A stretch of 63,298 nt of DNA from Neobacillus dielmonensis (GCF_000612665.1 NZ_HG942042.1:1-63298); one strand, 5' to 3'. Counted from the stretch's first letter, positions 1 through 9,007 are shown. Translations and numbers: made by a program. Notes: a model not told the origin generated them from the sequence alone.

Positions 1-1
1 T

Positions 2-94
2 AAAAAATTGTCCATGCAGGAGATGCTTACTTTTGCTGCCATGAATTTAAAAAAGATGGCGACATGGATTTGGGCTAATCCAAAAATGGAATAA
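2..94 (+). pseudogene. C-terminal fragment of an IS transposase (IS1182/DDE-like), cut by the window edge
   Basis: An open frame enters from the left edge and stops at 92-94. Its 30 residues include TFAAMNLKKMATW, a pattern I associate with the extreme C-terminus of IS1182-type DDE transposases. Only the end of the gene is inside the window, so whether the element is intact cannot be judged. A hairpin with a T run at 208-236 lies where such elements commonly end. The family is recognised from a short motif and is moderately sure. Confidence 0.55.
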
Positions 95-207
95 AAATTG
101 ACCCCAAAGGGGTCGGTTGGAATAAAAATCTATGGTAAAAAGGGTCATAATTAGAAAAAGGCACCCCAATGGGGACATTCGGAAGGCCTTTTGTCTACAA
201 TCTGAAA

Positions 208-236
208 GGAACTGTTCTTTAAACAGTTCCTTTTTT
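208..236 (+). terminator. intrinsic terminator after the transposase fragment
   Basis: GGAACTGTT and AACAGTTCC arms around a short loop are followed by six T. It probably ends the transposase transcript and may mark the right end of the IS. Confidence 0.6.
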
Positions 237-328
237 GCATTCACACCTTAGGAGACCCAACCATGACACCAGCCAATTAGTGTTCGTTTTTCATTTCCCT
301 TTAGTAAATAACACTCCAAAAGGAAACT

Positions 329-484
329 ATGAACCATCAGCCGATGCGTGTTTGTTCCGTTGAAGGAATTAATTCACATTTTGATACGGAATTCAAATTC
401 CTCAAAGAAACCTTTATCGGTTTGAGACCAATCAGACTCTTTATTCCAAAGATTTGGAAATATGTCTTACAACGTTATCGTTAG
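329..484 (+). CDS. hypothetical 51-residue protein or gene remnant
   Basis: An ATG frame preceded by AAAGGAAAC encodes a 51-residue basic, aromatic peptide ending IWKYVLQRYR. I do not recognise it. The composition resembles the tail of a transposase or a decayed gene more than a stable small protein, and the surrounding DNA has no other convincing coding. Treat it as tentative. Confidence 0.2.
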   Translation: MNHQPMRVCSVEGINSHFDTEFKFLKETFIGLRPIRLFIPKIWKYVLQRYR

Positions 485-824
485 ATAAAAGCTGCACCGA
501 TATCTACTGATATCTTCGCTAGTAATCCGCTCTTTTTACTGCCTTTTGGTAAGACCATCACTTGCCTTAGGCACCCTTTTTTATTGATTGCTATTTGATA
601 AACTAGGAACCAACTATGAAGGAAAAAGATTAAGGTTACTGCTTTTTTCTTATGACTTCATTGCTTGACTCCAAATGCTCGGCTAGGAATACCCTTACAT
701 TTTCGTTCGCAAACGGAACGAACACATATGGTTGAGCCTCCTAAGATGTTAAGGCTTATCTTCTTTACACCTAAATTATAACACCGGATAATTTAAAATG
801 GTCGAACGGTTGTTACAACATTGT
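485..824. other. gene-free stretch between the IS remnant and the GNAT gene
   Basis: No frame with a plausible ribosome binding site was found on either strand. The stretch holds a few short imperfect palindromes, for example CGTTCGCAAACGGAACG near 705-722, but no recognisable operator or RNA. It looks like decayed DNA next to the insertion element. Confidence 0.4.
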
Positions 825-864
825 GAACTTTCAAGTTATTTTTATAGAAATAACTTGAAAGTTC
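825..864. repeat. perfect 17-bp inverted repeat with 6-nt loop
   Basis: The arm at 825-841 (begins GAACTTTCAAG) is the exact reverse complement of the arm at 848-864, with loop TTATAG. No T run follows on either side, so a simple terminator is unlikely. It sits about 45 nt before the start of the GNAT gene, where it could be a large operator or a leader hairpin. Confidence 0.7.
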
Positions 865-909
865 TAGCGAGTTTGATTAATCTATTATAACAATAAAGGG
901 GTGGTATCC

Positions 910-1707
910 ATGATTAGAAAACTAACGAAATCAGACAATACACAAGTGATGGACTTTTTAAGTAGTGAGCCATCAATGAACCTATTTATTATAGGAGATA
1001 TAGAGGCATTTGGATATGAATCAGAATTTCAGGAGATTTGGGGTGAGTTCAATGCCCATAACCAGTTAAATGCAGTCTTATTAAGATATTTTAATTCGTT
1101 TATTCCTTATGCTAAAGGTGAATTTGATGTAGCTGGATTTGCTTGTATCATGATGAATCATGATCAGCAAATTGTCCTATCGGGCAAGTCAAACATTGTT
1201 GAGCAGTTTGATAGATTACTAGAGTCTAAACTTGGAAAGAAACAGGTTACGTACTTTGCCGAATGTCGTTCCACAGATCAATTAATCAGCAATTTTAATG
1301 GTAAAGGAGTAACGCCTATTCATCAGGCAGGTATAAACGATATTGACCGGATACTTGAACTTAGGAAAAGCATTGAAGAGTTCACCGTTCAAAAAAATGC
1401 CAGGGAAATGATGGTATCATCTATGGAAAGCCATACTGCTAAAACCTACTTTACAGAAGACAATGGTTCCGTCACAGCCTGTGTATCCACTGCTGCGGAA
1501 AATTCGATTTCGGCAATGATTGTCGGTGTTTGTACAAAACAGGAGTACCGACGCCAAGGCTTGGCTACTGCGATTATGATAAAGTTGTTTAAAGATGTAT
1601 TAGATGAAGGTAAAATACTCTGTCTCTTCTATGATAATCCTGATGCCGGCAGAATTTATAAACGCCTTGGTTTTAAAGACATTGGACTATGGACCATGTA
1701 TCGATAA
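910..1707 (+). CDS. GNAT family N-acetyltransferase
   Basis: A 265-residue protein with a C-terminal GNAT fold. The acetyl-CoA binding motif A is visible as CTKQEYRRQGLATAIM (R-x-x-G-x-A core) near residues 200-215, followed by the late motif FYDNPDAGRIYKRLGF typical of the family. The N-terminal 130 residues look like a second, degenerate GNAT-like or substrate domain, as in other two-domain Bacillus acetyltransferases. I chose the ATG at 910 rather than an upstream GTG at 901 because AAGGGGTGG lies at proper spacing before it. The substrate cannot be told. It is monocistronic behind the palindrome at 825-864. Confidence 0.8.
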   Translation: MIRKLTKSDNTQVMDFLSSEPSMNLFIIGDIEAFGYESEFQEIWGEFNAHNQLNAVLLRYFNSFIPYAKGEFDVAGFACIMMNHDQQIVLSGKSNIVEQFDRLLESKLGKKQVTYFAECRSTDQLISNFNGKGVTPIHQAGINDIDRILELRKSIEEFTVQKNAREMMVSSMESHTAKTYFTEDNGSVTACVSTAAENSISAMIVGVCTKQEYRRQGLATAIMIKLFKDVLDEGKILCLFYDNPDAGRIYKRLGFKDIGLWTMYR

Positions 1708-1772
1708 ACCATTTATTGAAATAATAAAAAGTATAGAACAATTGAAATCACTTGCCGAGAGGAAGTTACCTT

Positions 1773-1976
1773 GTGCCGGGATCTCCAAATACAACAATTA
1801 AACAATGCCTAGTAACATTAAAAGGGATCGAATCCCAGTTATCGTTATTTGCACTAAATTCTTTAGACCAAGAAGCACAAACCATCTTTCACGAATCAAT
1901 GATGACCGTAGAAAAGATAAAAAAAGATTTACAAAACTATCTCTTGGATCAAGAGCTTAAAAGACCTAATAACTAA
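1773..1976 (+). CDS. DUF1657 domain-containing small protein
   Basis: A 67-residue protein matching the DUF1657 pattern: an early LKGIESQLSLFAL segment, a DQEAQTIFHESM core and a final basic helix KIKKDL. The GTG at 1773 is taken as start because GAGAGGAAG precedes it at 7 nt. DUF1657 proteins of spore formers usually sit in spoVA-type or DUF421 operons; here the DUF421 gene begins 29 nt downstream, so the two are likely co-transcribed. The role is unknown; a link to spore membrane function is inferred from family context only. Confidence 0.75.
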   Translation: MPGSPNTTIKQCLVTLKGIESQLSLFALNSLDQEAQTIFHESMMTVEKIKKDLQNYLLDQELKRPNN

Positions 1977-2005
1977 AAAAGTTAGCAAAACCCGAGGTGG
2001 GACAA

Positions 2006-2866
2006 ATGCCAGGTTGGTTGTTTATAATTACTCGGTCGTTCATTTTTTTACTCCTGTTATTTTTAACTACAAAAATTCTAGGTAAGAAACAAATTTCAGA
2101 ACTATCTTTTTTTGAATATGTTGCCGGGATTACTATTGGCAGTATCGCTGGTGAAGTGGTGACGGGTTTAGAAAGCAATGCTTATCACGGCGCCTTGGCA
2201 ATTATTATATTCGGGTCTCTAACCTTTATGGCAGACTTTTTATCAATACGAAGCAAAAAATTCCGGGATTTTATTGAAGGAAAAGGGACGGTCATCATAA
2301 AGGATGGAAAAATCTTAGAAGAAAATCTAAAAAAAGAAAAGTATACAATCGATGAAGTTTCCTCGCTGCTTAGACAAAAAAATATTTTTCGAATTTCAGA
2401 TGTAGAATATGCTGTTTTGGAACCAAGAGGGAATTTGAGTGCGATGCTTAAAAGAGAATATCAGCCCTTAACCCCTCGGGATTTACAAATGAAACTTTCT
2501 CATGAAGTAATACCTCAGACTGTTATAATGGACGGAAATATTATTAATGAGGCATTACGCTGTACCGGGAAGGGCCGCGGGTGGCTTTATATGGAATTGG
2601 ATAGGTTAAATGTTACACTAGAAAATGTATTTCTTGGTGAAGTCAATTCCTATGGTGAATTAGCAGTTGACCTTTACGATGACCAAATACAGGTTCCAAA
2701 ACAGCAGGAACGTCCACTATTGCTGGCAACACTAAAAAAAGCCCATGCAGACATGGAAATTTTTTCGCTGTCAACAGAGCAGGAGAGTTTCAAATCGATG
2801 TTTAAAGAAAATGCTGAAGTACTAAAAGTAACGATTGATAGACTAATCCCCTACCTAAATGGATGA
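2006..2866 (+). CDS. DUF421 domain-containing membrane protein (YetF-like)
   Basis: A 286-residue protein with three N-terminal membrane segments (about residues 5-85), the conserved GKKQISELSFFEYVAGITIGS block and a C-terminal soluble alpha/beta region with KREYQPLTPRDLQM, as in YetF/YrbG-type DUF421 proteins. The ATG at 2006 has GAGGTGGG just upstream; a GTG nine bases earlier overlaps that site and is less likely. It follows the DUF1657 gene closely, an arrangement repeated in many Bacillus genomes. Molecular function is unknown. A convergent hairpin at 2872-2908 ends the unit. Confidence 0.85.
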   Translation: MPGWLFIITRSFIFLLLLFLTTKILGKKQISELSFFEYVAGITIGSIAGEVVTGLESNAYHGALAIIIFGSLTFMADFLSIRSKKFRDFIEGKGTVIIKDGKILEENLKKEKYTIDEVSSLLRQKNIFRISDVEYAVLEPRGNLSAMLKREYQPLTPRDLQMKLSHEVIPQTVIMDGNIINEALRCTGKGRGWLYMELDRLNVTLENVFLGEVNSYGELAVDLYDDQIQVPKQQERPLLLATLKKAHADMEIFSLSTEQESFKSMFKENAEVLKVTIDRLIPYLNG

Positions 2867-2871
2867 CTTAG

Positions 2872-2908
2872 TATAGGCTGGATGAAATAATATACCGACC
2901 AGCCTATA
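2872..2908. terminator. hairpin between convergent genes
   Basis: TATAGGCTGG and CCAGCCTATA arms lie between the DUF421 gene and the opposing transporter gene. T runs are weak on both sides, so termination is probable but not certain. Confidence 0.5.
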
Positions 2909-2934
2909 AAATTTACTATTTGTAATGGCAAACT

Positions 2935-3903
2935 TTACGCACTCACATTTCTTCCGCGTGGCATTTCCTTTTTGTGAGAAACATAGCTATGGAGAACCAT
3001 TCCTCCCATAACTAAAACAATACCGCACCATGACAATACAGATGGAACAGCAGCCTGTAATACCGTTAATTCTCCAATCAAGGCAAATAGAACTTCCATT
3101 GATTGGGTGGCTTCAACGGCCGCTAACTTTTGCATGTCTCCTCTAACCAGATCAGTTGCTTGGAAAAATAACACGGTCGCAATGACCCCCGATGATAGGG
3201 CAACGATACCCGATTGAATGGTCTGGCTGACAGTTGGTACTCCTTCAGTAAAGAAACCATAAATGGATAAAATAATCCAAACAGGCAAACTGGCCAGTGT
3301 CATTCCTAGAACACGTTGAAAAACATCCAATCGTCCACCACAAACATCCATCATCTTTCGGTTTCCTAAAGGATAAGCAAACGATGCAATAATGACAGGA
3401 AAAACGCCTAAAAAGATTTCTGTATTTGAAAGATGTCCTGCTTGCTCTACCTGCATAAGCAAGATACCCACTAAAATAATCAGTGACATAGCTAATCCTT
3501 TGCCAGGTATCGTTCCTTTTATTTTTATCGGTCCACTAGCTGTTGGTTTGGTCTCATAAAACAATGGTGCCAACAAGGAACCTGAAATAATCGTAACTTG
3601 CCATGTGCTAGCGATCAGCCAACCTGGTGCATACGCAGCAGAGAAACAAAGGGGGGCATAAAATAAGCCAAAACCTACGAAGCTCCAAAGTAGCCACGCC
3701 ACCGGCTTATTTTTCATTTCTCGCCATAACGGTTTAAGATTTTTTCGAGTTATGACAATTATGAACAAAAAAGGAATCATAAAAAAATACCGTAATGATG
3801 CGCTCCAAATCCAGCCTCCTCCCTCCTGTTCCATTGCTCTATTTAAAACAAAGGTGAAAGCAAAAAAGAAGGCCGCGCAGATGCCCAAAAAAAGTGGTTT
3901 CAT
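2935..3903 (-). CDS. DMT-superfamily multidrug-resistance-type efflux transporter
   Basis: A 322-residue integral membrane protein with about ten hydrophobic segments in two EamA-like halves, opening with GICAAFFFAFTFVLNRAM. It matches the 'multidrug resistance efflux transporter' branch of the drug/metabolite transporter superfamily (PF13536-type); that assignment is by overall pattern. An AAGGAGA site 8 nt before the ATG supports the start. The substrate is unknown. It is followed (upstream in the window) by a convergent terminator and preceded by an independent MFS gene on the same strand about 100 nt away, so the two could share transcription. Confidence 0.75.
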   Translation of the reverse strand: MKPLFLGICAAFFFAFTFVLNRAMEQEGGGWIWSASLRYFFMIPFLFIIVITRKNLKPLWREMKNKPVAWLLWSFVGFGLFYAPLCFSAAYAPGWLIASTWQVTIISGSLLAPLFYETKPTASGPIKIKGTIPGKGLAMSLIILVGILLMQVEQAGHLSNTEIFLGVFPVIIASFAYPLGNRKMMDVCGGRLDVFQRVLGMTLASLPVWIILSIYGFFTEGVPTVSQTIQSGIVALSSGVIATVLFFQATDLVRGDMQKLAAVEATQSMEVLFALIGELTVLQAAVPSVLSWCGIVLVMGGMVLHSYVSHKKEMPRGRNVSA

Positions 3904-3999
3904 TTCAATTGTCTCCTTCGCAGTAAAAGACTAAATGGGGCTGGACCACTTTAAAATGATTCCGCCCCCTTAGTAAAGAAATGTCTCATTTTCCGTAAA

Positions 4000-5226
4000 T
4001 TAATCCAAAGCTCGTATTTGACTTTTATAAAGATATTTTCGGTTTTTTACCGCAATCAAAAAAGAACAGACAAACAGGATAGCTGCTAGCCTGAAGGTAG
4101 TCCGGACGCCAAACTCTTCCGTAATCCATCCCATTAATAGCGAAGAGAGCCCAAAACAAGCGTAAATAATTGTTCCTCGTGCAGAGTAAACCTTTGCCAG
4201 CAATTGTTCCCGTGCACTTCTTTGAATAATCGTTATTTCTGCTACATCCCTGGCCATTTGTGGAATACCAAACAAGAATGAGAGAAATAGAGCGAACCAT
4301 GGAATAGATGTGTTTCCAAACAGGAAAGTAATAACAATGAGACTTAAGGTGGACAAAAGGATGGTTTTACCCAGATTTTTTTCTAAAATCGGAGAAAACC
4401 GATAAATTAGAATTCCGCCCACTAACATTCCGGTAAAAAAGGCTCCATTTATGAAACCCCACCAATTCTCTCCTTTGTTTAATGCCTTAGTAACATAGAC
4501 AAACAAAATCGCCGCAATCCAAACCGCGTTTGCCAATGTTTCCAGTACATTCATGAAACTAATGGTCCTTAGTTGCTTCGAGTTCCAAATTATACTCCAG
4601 CCCTGCTTCAATGCCTCCATCCGCGGGATTTCATCTTGATCGGGTCTTTGCCCTTGTTGGGAGATAAGCGCCATGAATATAGTTGAAATGGAAAACAAAC
4701 CTAAGGCCGCCCAAAGAACGTTTTCAGCCCCAACCATTACTAACAACATACTGCCTGCTGGCCAAGCTATTAACTGTACAATTTGGTCCGAGGAAGACAA
4801 AAGACTATTTGTCTTTACCAACTGGCTTTCCTCTACTAAACTTGGGACCAGCGCATTCCTTGAAGGTGTTGCCCAACCATCCAAAAATGAAATCATGCAT
4901 AACAGCAAAAAGACCCACGAAAGTGAATGTGCATTTACCATTCCGGAAAAACTCGTTAATCCCAGAAAAAGGATGGTCTTTCCAGATTGTGAGAACACCA
5001 AGAGTGACTTCAACTTGTATTTATTAATCACTAATGGGGCCAACACTCCACTAATTAATCCAGAAAAAGTATTTAAAAAGGGAACTAGTGACATATAGGT
5101 AACTGAACCCGTGATATCGCTGACTAATTTAATTAAGGATACTACATATAAAATATCTCCTAAATTAGCAAACATTTGTCCAAACCAAAGAAACCGGAAG
5201 GAAGACTTTTTTCCGAATGTAGACAT
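4000..5226 (-). CDS. MFS transporter, drug-efflux-like
   Basis: A 408-residue protein with twelve predicted hydrophobic segments, starting FRFLWFGQMFANLGDILYVV, typical of Bacillus major facilitator proteins related to macrolide/drug exporters. A charged central loop (GQRPDQDEIPRMEALKQG) separates the two six-helix halves. AAGGACGGGG precedes the ATG. The substrate cannot be inferred. No regulator gene sits beside it. Confidence 0.8.
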   Translation of the reverse strand: MSTFGKKSSFRFLWFGQMFANLGDILYVVSLIKLVSDITGSVTYMSLVPFLNTFSGLISGVLAPLVINKYKLKSLLVFSQSGKTILFLGLTSFSGMVNAHSLSWVFLLLCMISFLDGWATPSRNALVPSLVEESQLVKTNSLLSSSDQIVQLIAWPAGSMLLVMVGAENVLWAALGLFSISTIFMALISQQGQRPDQDEIPRMEALKQGWSIIWNSKQLRTISFMNVLETLANAVWIAAILFVYVTKALNKGENWWGFINGAFFTGMLVGGILIYRFSPILEKNLGKTILLSTLSLIVITFLFGNTSIPWFALFLSFLFGIPQMARDVAEITIIQRSAREQLLAKVYSARGTIIYACFGLSSLLMGWITEEFGVRTTFRLAAILFVCSFLIAVKNRKYLYKSQIRALD

Positions 5227-5484
5227 ACATACCCCGTCCTTGTATTTAGTTTTTTTATGAGGATGGGCCTTATTTACATTGGACTGCCTCCCGATTCTCA
5301 GTTTGTTATGACTCCAGTATAGCAGAAATCTGAATCTTTTGTTAATATCCTTGTAGAGGGAATAATCCTTTGTTAGCAGTCATATAGTATTTTGGTTGTT
5401 AAACGTCTTACTCTTTGAATCTTTTAGTTAGTATTATACTTAGTAATGACTGGCTAAATTATTGAATGAAATGAGGTTGAGTGA

Positions 5485-6099
5485 ATGTTTGGGAAAGTTG
5501 CAGCAGATATGTTAGGGTTAAGTGATGTTGGCTCAGTAATAAAACCTGCAGACTATGATAAAGTCGATGCTGATGATTATGTCATGCACGAAGACCAAGA
5601 GAAGATTTATTTTTTAATAAAATCAAAATCAGATGAATATTGTTTTACTAATAATGCCTTGATTCATCTGGATGGAACAAGCGCCACAAGTAAAAAACGG
5701 ATGCTTTACCGCTATAGCTATGCAACCAATCCAATTACAGATGTTTATTTAGAGACTGCAGGAACTGTCGACTTAGATGTTGAAATTAAATTTAAAATCG
5801 GTTCAGTACCATTTTCCATTGATGTGCATAAGAAGCATATTGAGGAAGTTAAGGACTTATATAAAGCGCTTATCAAAATTTCAGAAATAGCCCATGAAAA
5901 TGAGATTTCTTTGCAATATGCAAAACAAAGCCTCGATATTGCTTCCACTACACTTGGCCGGGTATCTAGTCAGGATGCTAATCTAGTAGTTCAATTCAAA
6001 ATGCTGAACCAGGCCGCTTTCCAGTGGCTGGAGGAAAGTAAAAAACAATACCGGATAAAAGACTTTGGCTATATCTTTGAAAAATATATTAATAACTGA
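5485..6099 (+). CDS. yvbH: YvbH-like PH-domain protein
   Basis: A 204-residue soluble protein. The first 120 residues form a bacterial pleckstrin-homology-like domain (VIKPADYDKV through CFTNNALIHLDGTSA), and the C-terminal part is helical, as in B. subtilis YvbH and its YvbH_ext region. There is no signal peptide or membrane segment. GAGGTTGAGTG precedes the ATG. Function is unknown across the family. A perfect 20-bp bidirectional terminator follows. Identification rests on length and pattern. Confidence 0.7.
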   Translation: MFGKVAADMLGLSDVGSVIKPADYDKVDADDYVMHEDQEKIYFLIKSKSDEYCFTNNALIHLDGTSATSKKRMLYRYSYATNPITDVYLETAGTVDLDVEIKFKIGSVPFSIDVHKKHIEEVKDLYKALIKISEIAHENEISLQYAKQSLDIASTTLGRVSSQDANLVVQFKMLNQAAFQWLEESKKQYRIKDFGYIFEKYINN

Positions 6100-6121
6100 T
6101 AAAGAATAGGAACAACTTTCT

Positions 6122-6172
6122 AGAACCAAAATCCCCCCAATCAATCTAATTGGGGGGATTTTGGTTCTTTTA
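6122..6172. terminator. strong bidirectional terminator
   Basis: A perfect 20-bp stem (AGAACCAAAATCCCCCCAAT and its complement) with a 7-nt loop separates the convergent yvbH-like and YitT-family genes, with A and T runs suited to both directions. Confidence 0.9.
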
Positions 6173-6982
6173 TGGTTTTCCGCGGTGAAACAGCCCCATC
6201 ACTTCGATGGTCTGTGTAATATTCACAAATGCTTGAGGGTCTATCTCTGTAATTAAATTTTTCACATCATTCAATTCGTAACGCGATATTACAGTAAATA
6301 AAACATTGCGTTTATCATTTGAATAGCCTCCGACACCATCCAAAATGGTCAAACCTCTATACAGATTGTTTAACAAGTGCTGTCTCATTTCCTGACCTTT
6401 TTCCGTAATAATCATTAATGTTAGTTTCACATGGTCTGTGTAAATGGCATCTACCACTTTCCCGGTTACATATATAGAAACTAACGTATTAAGGGCAGAG
6501 TCCCAATCAAACAAAAAACCGCTTATCACAATGACAATGGCATTCATCGTTGAAAGTAAAAAACCAATGGGAAAGTCCCTTTTTCTTGAAATAATGACAC
6601 CGATTATGTCGAATCCCCCAGTAGACCCTGAACAGCGAAAAACAATACCTACCCCCAGGCCTGTTAAGGCACCGCCAAAGATCGAGGATAGAATCGTACC
6701 ATTTGCAATGCTATGAACCGGTACAATAAATAAACCCAAAGAAATAATGATAACGGAAAAAATCGAATTGGTAATAAATTTTCTTCCCAGCTGTTTATAG
6801 CCAATAATTAATAATGGCAAATTTAAGAGAAAATTCGCCAATCCCGTATTTATCGGGGTAATCATACCCAATATCATTGATATTCCACTAAGTCCGCTGC
6901 TTAATACCTGGTGAGGAATTAGGAAAAAGTTGAAGCCAACTACGACTATGAGGGAACCAAAGATTAAACCAAAAAGCTGCAA
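6170..6982 (-). CDS. YitT family membrane protein (DUF161 plus DUF2179)
   Basis: A 270-residue protein with five to six membrane helices in the first 170 residues (the opening GSLIVVVGFNFFLIPHQVLS and the GCSGSTGGFDIIG-like block CSGSTGGFDII are hallmarks) and a C-terminal soluble DUF2179 domain ending in the EIDPQAFVNITQTIEVMG strand pattern. The start is a TTG with GAGGAGG eight bases before it. Bacillus genomes hold several YitT-type paralogs of unknown transport or regulatory role; which paralog this is cannot be decided. Confidence 0.85.
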   Translation of the reverse strand: MQLFGLIFGSLIVVVGFNFFLIPHQVLSSGLSGISMILGMITPINTGLANFLLNLPLLIIGYKQLGRKFITNSIFSVIIISLGLFIVPVHSIANGTILSSIFGGALTGLGVGIVFRCSGSTGGFDIIGVIISRKRDFPIGFLLSTMNAIVIVISGFLFDWDSALNTLVSIYVTGKVVDAIYTDHVKLTLMIITEKGQEMRQHLLNNLYRGLTILDGVGGYSNDKRNVLFTVISRYELNDVKNLITEIDPQAFVNITQTIEVMGLFHRGKP

Positions 6983-7091
6983 GGTCTTTTCCTCCTCTCG
7001 ACAACTATAAAAAAATAATACAGATTCTCTCTTCGTATGTAAATGAAATTATTTTTTTACCATAATAAAAGAAGTGCTTAGTATTCTATCA

Positions 7092-7119
7092 TTGACATTT
7101 AAGCATTATTATATATACT
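7092..7119 (+). promoter_or_regulatory. sigma-A promoter of the lysine permease
   Basis: TTGACA at 7092 and TATACT at 7114 are separated by 16 nt. Transcription would start near 7126, about 35 nt before the lysine aptamer. Confidence 0.7.
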
Positions 7120-7159
7120 ATATAAATATATCATTAATAAAAAATCCTCATCAAATACC

Positions 7160-7402
7160 GATGAGGTAGAGGTCGCGGTTTTTAATAGTAAAACGGACGA
7201 GATGCTGAGACATCCTTGACTCCGTTTGAAAGGAAAAACTGCCGAAGTGTGCATTGGTCTCTGATAATGCATGCTGGGGCTGTCTCCAAATAGGAACAGA
7301 ACTGTCACACTTTGACCTCCCAGCAAAGTGTGTTGAGCTATCTTTCGGAAGGTATGATGCGGGTATGAACCTTGCCATCGAACTATTTCGTTGGCATTTT
7401 TT
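7160..7402 (+). promoter_or_regulatory. lysine riboswitch (L box) with intrinsic terminator
   Basis: The aptamer spans about 7160-7343. Recognisable L-box pieces in order are GAGGTAGAGGTCGC, AATAGTA, GAAAGGAAAA, GCCGAAG and the closing GAGCTATCT, which pairs with AGGTAG to form the base stem. Downstream, TTGCCATCGAA/TTCGTTGGCA (7373-7396) followed by six T is the terminator of the expression platform. Known L boxes bind lysine and stop transcription of lysine synthesis or uptake genes, and the next gene is an amino acid permease, which fits. The long minus-strand frame across this region is not a gene. Confidence 0.93.
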
Positions 7403-7447
7403 ATTCCCAACTCCTTCCCAATAATAAGAAGAGGAGTTACGCCGATT

Positions 7448-8941
7448 ATGAATTTGACCAAAAAAAATATATCACAGAATAAAAATGAGTTAAGAAGAAA
7501 TTTGAAATCCCGTCATTTAACCATGATTTCACTCGGAGGTACGATTGGCACCGGACTTTTCCTCGCCAGCGGCGGCGCCATTCATACTGCGGGACCTGGC
7601 GGAGCGATATTATCTTATTTCGTAATTGGGATTATGGTTTACTTTTTAATGCAAAGCTTGGCAGAAATGGCAGCCTATATGCCGGTAGCCGGAAGCTTCA
7701 GTACGTATGCATCAAAGTTTGTTGACCCCGCTTTAGGATTTGCACTTGGATGGAACTATTGGTATAACTGGGCGATTACCATCGCGGCGGAACTTTCTGC
7801 TGTAACAATGATTATGAAATTCTGGTTTCCTAATTCGCCTTCCTTATTATGGAGCAGTATTTTTCTAATCATTATGTTTTTATTAAACTATTTATCAGTA
7901 AAGGGCTTTGGAGAAGCGGAATATTGGTTTTCACTTATTAAAGTGGTGACTGTTATACTGTTTATCATAGTGGGTGTCTTGATGATTTTCGGCATCATGG
8001 GCAGTCATCAGGCAATCGGCTTCAAAAATTTCACCATAAGTGATGCTCCATTCCACGGCGGCTTTATGGCAATGTTAGGGATTTTTATGGCTGCGGGATT
8101 TTCCTTTCAAGGGACAGAACTATTAGGGGTTGCTGCTGGCGAAACGGATGACCCGGAAAAATCAATTCCCAGAGCAGTAAAATCCGTATTTTGGCGGATT
8201 CTGTTATTTTATATTTTGGCTATTTTAGTGATTGGGCTGTTGATTCCATATACAAATGGAGACCTATCGAACAGCGATGTTTCGGTCAGTCCGTTTACAT
8301 TAGTCTTCCAAAGGGCTGGAATTGCTTTTGCAGCATCTGTTATGAATGCCGTTATTTTAACAGCAGTGCTCTCTGCAGGCAATTCAGGTATGTATGCATC
8401 TACCCGCATGCTTTGGGATTTGGCACGTCAAGGAAAAGCGCCAAAATTCCTTGGAAAACTGAATAAGCGCGGTGTACCAGTGAATGCTTTAATCGCCACT
8501 TCCTTAGTGGGTACACTCGCATTCCTTGCCTCCTTTTTTGGAGATGGTGCTGTTTACGTTTGGCTGTTGAATGCTTCTGGCATGTCAGGCTTCATTGCCT
8601 GGCTGGGCATCGCAATCTGCCATTTCCGTTTCCGTCGTGCTTATGTTGCACAAGGCAGAGATTTAAATTTGCTCCCTTTTAAATCCAAGTTATATCCATT
8701 CGGTCCAATTTTCGCGTTTGTTGTTTGTGGGATTGTCGTTCTGGGACAAAACTACTCAGCGTTTATTGGCAACCAAGTTGATTGGAATGGTGTATTAGTT
8801 TCCTACATTGGGATACCATTATTCCTGATTTTATGGTTAGGATATAAATTTGCCAAGAAGACAAAACTGATTCCTTTACAACAGTGTGATTTAAATGCAC
8901 AACCTAAGGAAATGCAAGAAGCAGAAGAATATAGCGCATAA
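7448..8941 (+). CDS. lysP: lysine-specific APC-family permease
   Basis: A 497-residue amino acid/polyamine/cation permease with twelve membrane helices. The family signature near the N-terminus is visible as LTMISLGGTIGTGLFLASG, followed by GPGGAILSYFVIGIMV. The ATG at 7448 has AGAGGAG upstream; an in-frame ATG at 7391 lies inside the riboswitch terminator and is rejected. Substrate assignment as lysine rests on the lysine riboswitch directly upstream and on similarity to LysP. It should import lysine when the cell is short of it. A strong terminator follows. Confidence 0.9.
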   Translation: MNLTKKNISQNKNELRRNLKSRHLTMISLGGTIGTGLFLASGGAIHTAGPGGAILSYFVIGIMVYFLMQSLAEMAAYMPVAGSFSTYASKFVDPALGFALGWNYWYNWAITIAAELSAVTMIMKFWFPNSPSLLWSSIFLIIMFLLNYLSVKGFGEAEYWFSLIKVVTVILFIIVGVLMIFGIMGSHQAIGFKNFTISDAPFHGGFMAMLGIFMAAGFSFQGTELLGVAAGETDDPEKSIPRAVKSVFWRILLFYILAILVIGLLIPYTNGDLSNSDVSVSPFTLVFQRAGIAFAASVMNAVILTAVLSAGNSGMYASTRMLWDLARQGKAPKFLGKLNKRGVPVNALIATSLVGTLAFLASFFGDGAVYVWLLNASGMSGFIAWLGIAICHFRFRRAYVAQGRDLNLLPFKSKLYPFGPIFAFVVCGIVVLGQNYSAFIGNQVDWNGVLVSYIGIPLFLILWLGYKFAKKTKLIPLQQCDLNAQPKEMQEAEEYSA

Positions 8942-8943
8942 TC

Positions 8944-8980
8944 AAAAGGCTCCTAACCCTAATTAAGGAGCCTTTTTTGT
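8944..8980 (+). terminator. terminator of lysP
   Basis: AAAAGGCTCCT and AGGAGCCTTTT arms followed by a T run. Confidence 0.85.
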
Positions 8981-9007
8981 ACCCAATTGTCACCAAAAAT
9001 GAACAAT

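Noticed and set aside
47..244. 65-codon minus-strand frame at the left edge
   Set aside because: It is antisense to the transposase end and its terminator.
700..740. LexA-like box CGAACACATATGGTT
   Set aside because: The second half does not fit CGAAC-N4-GTTCG and no gene starts nearby.
7099..7461. 120-codon frame on the minus strand
   Set aside because: It lies over the lysine riboswitch and its terminator, has no ribosome site, and its residues look non-coding.
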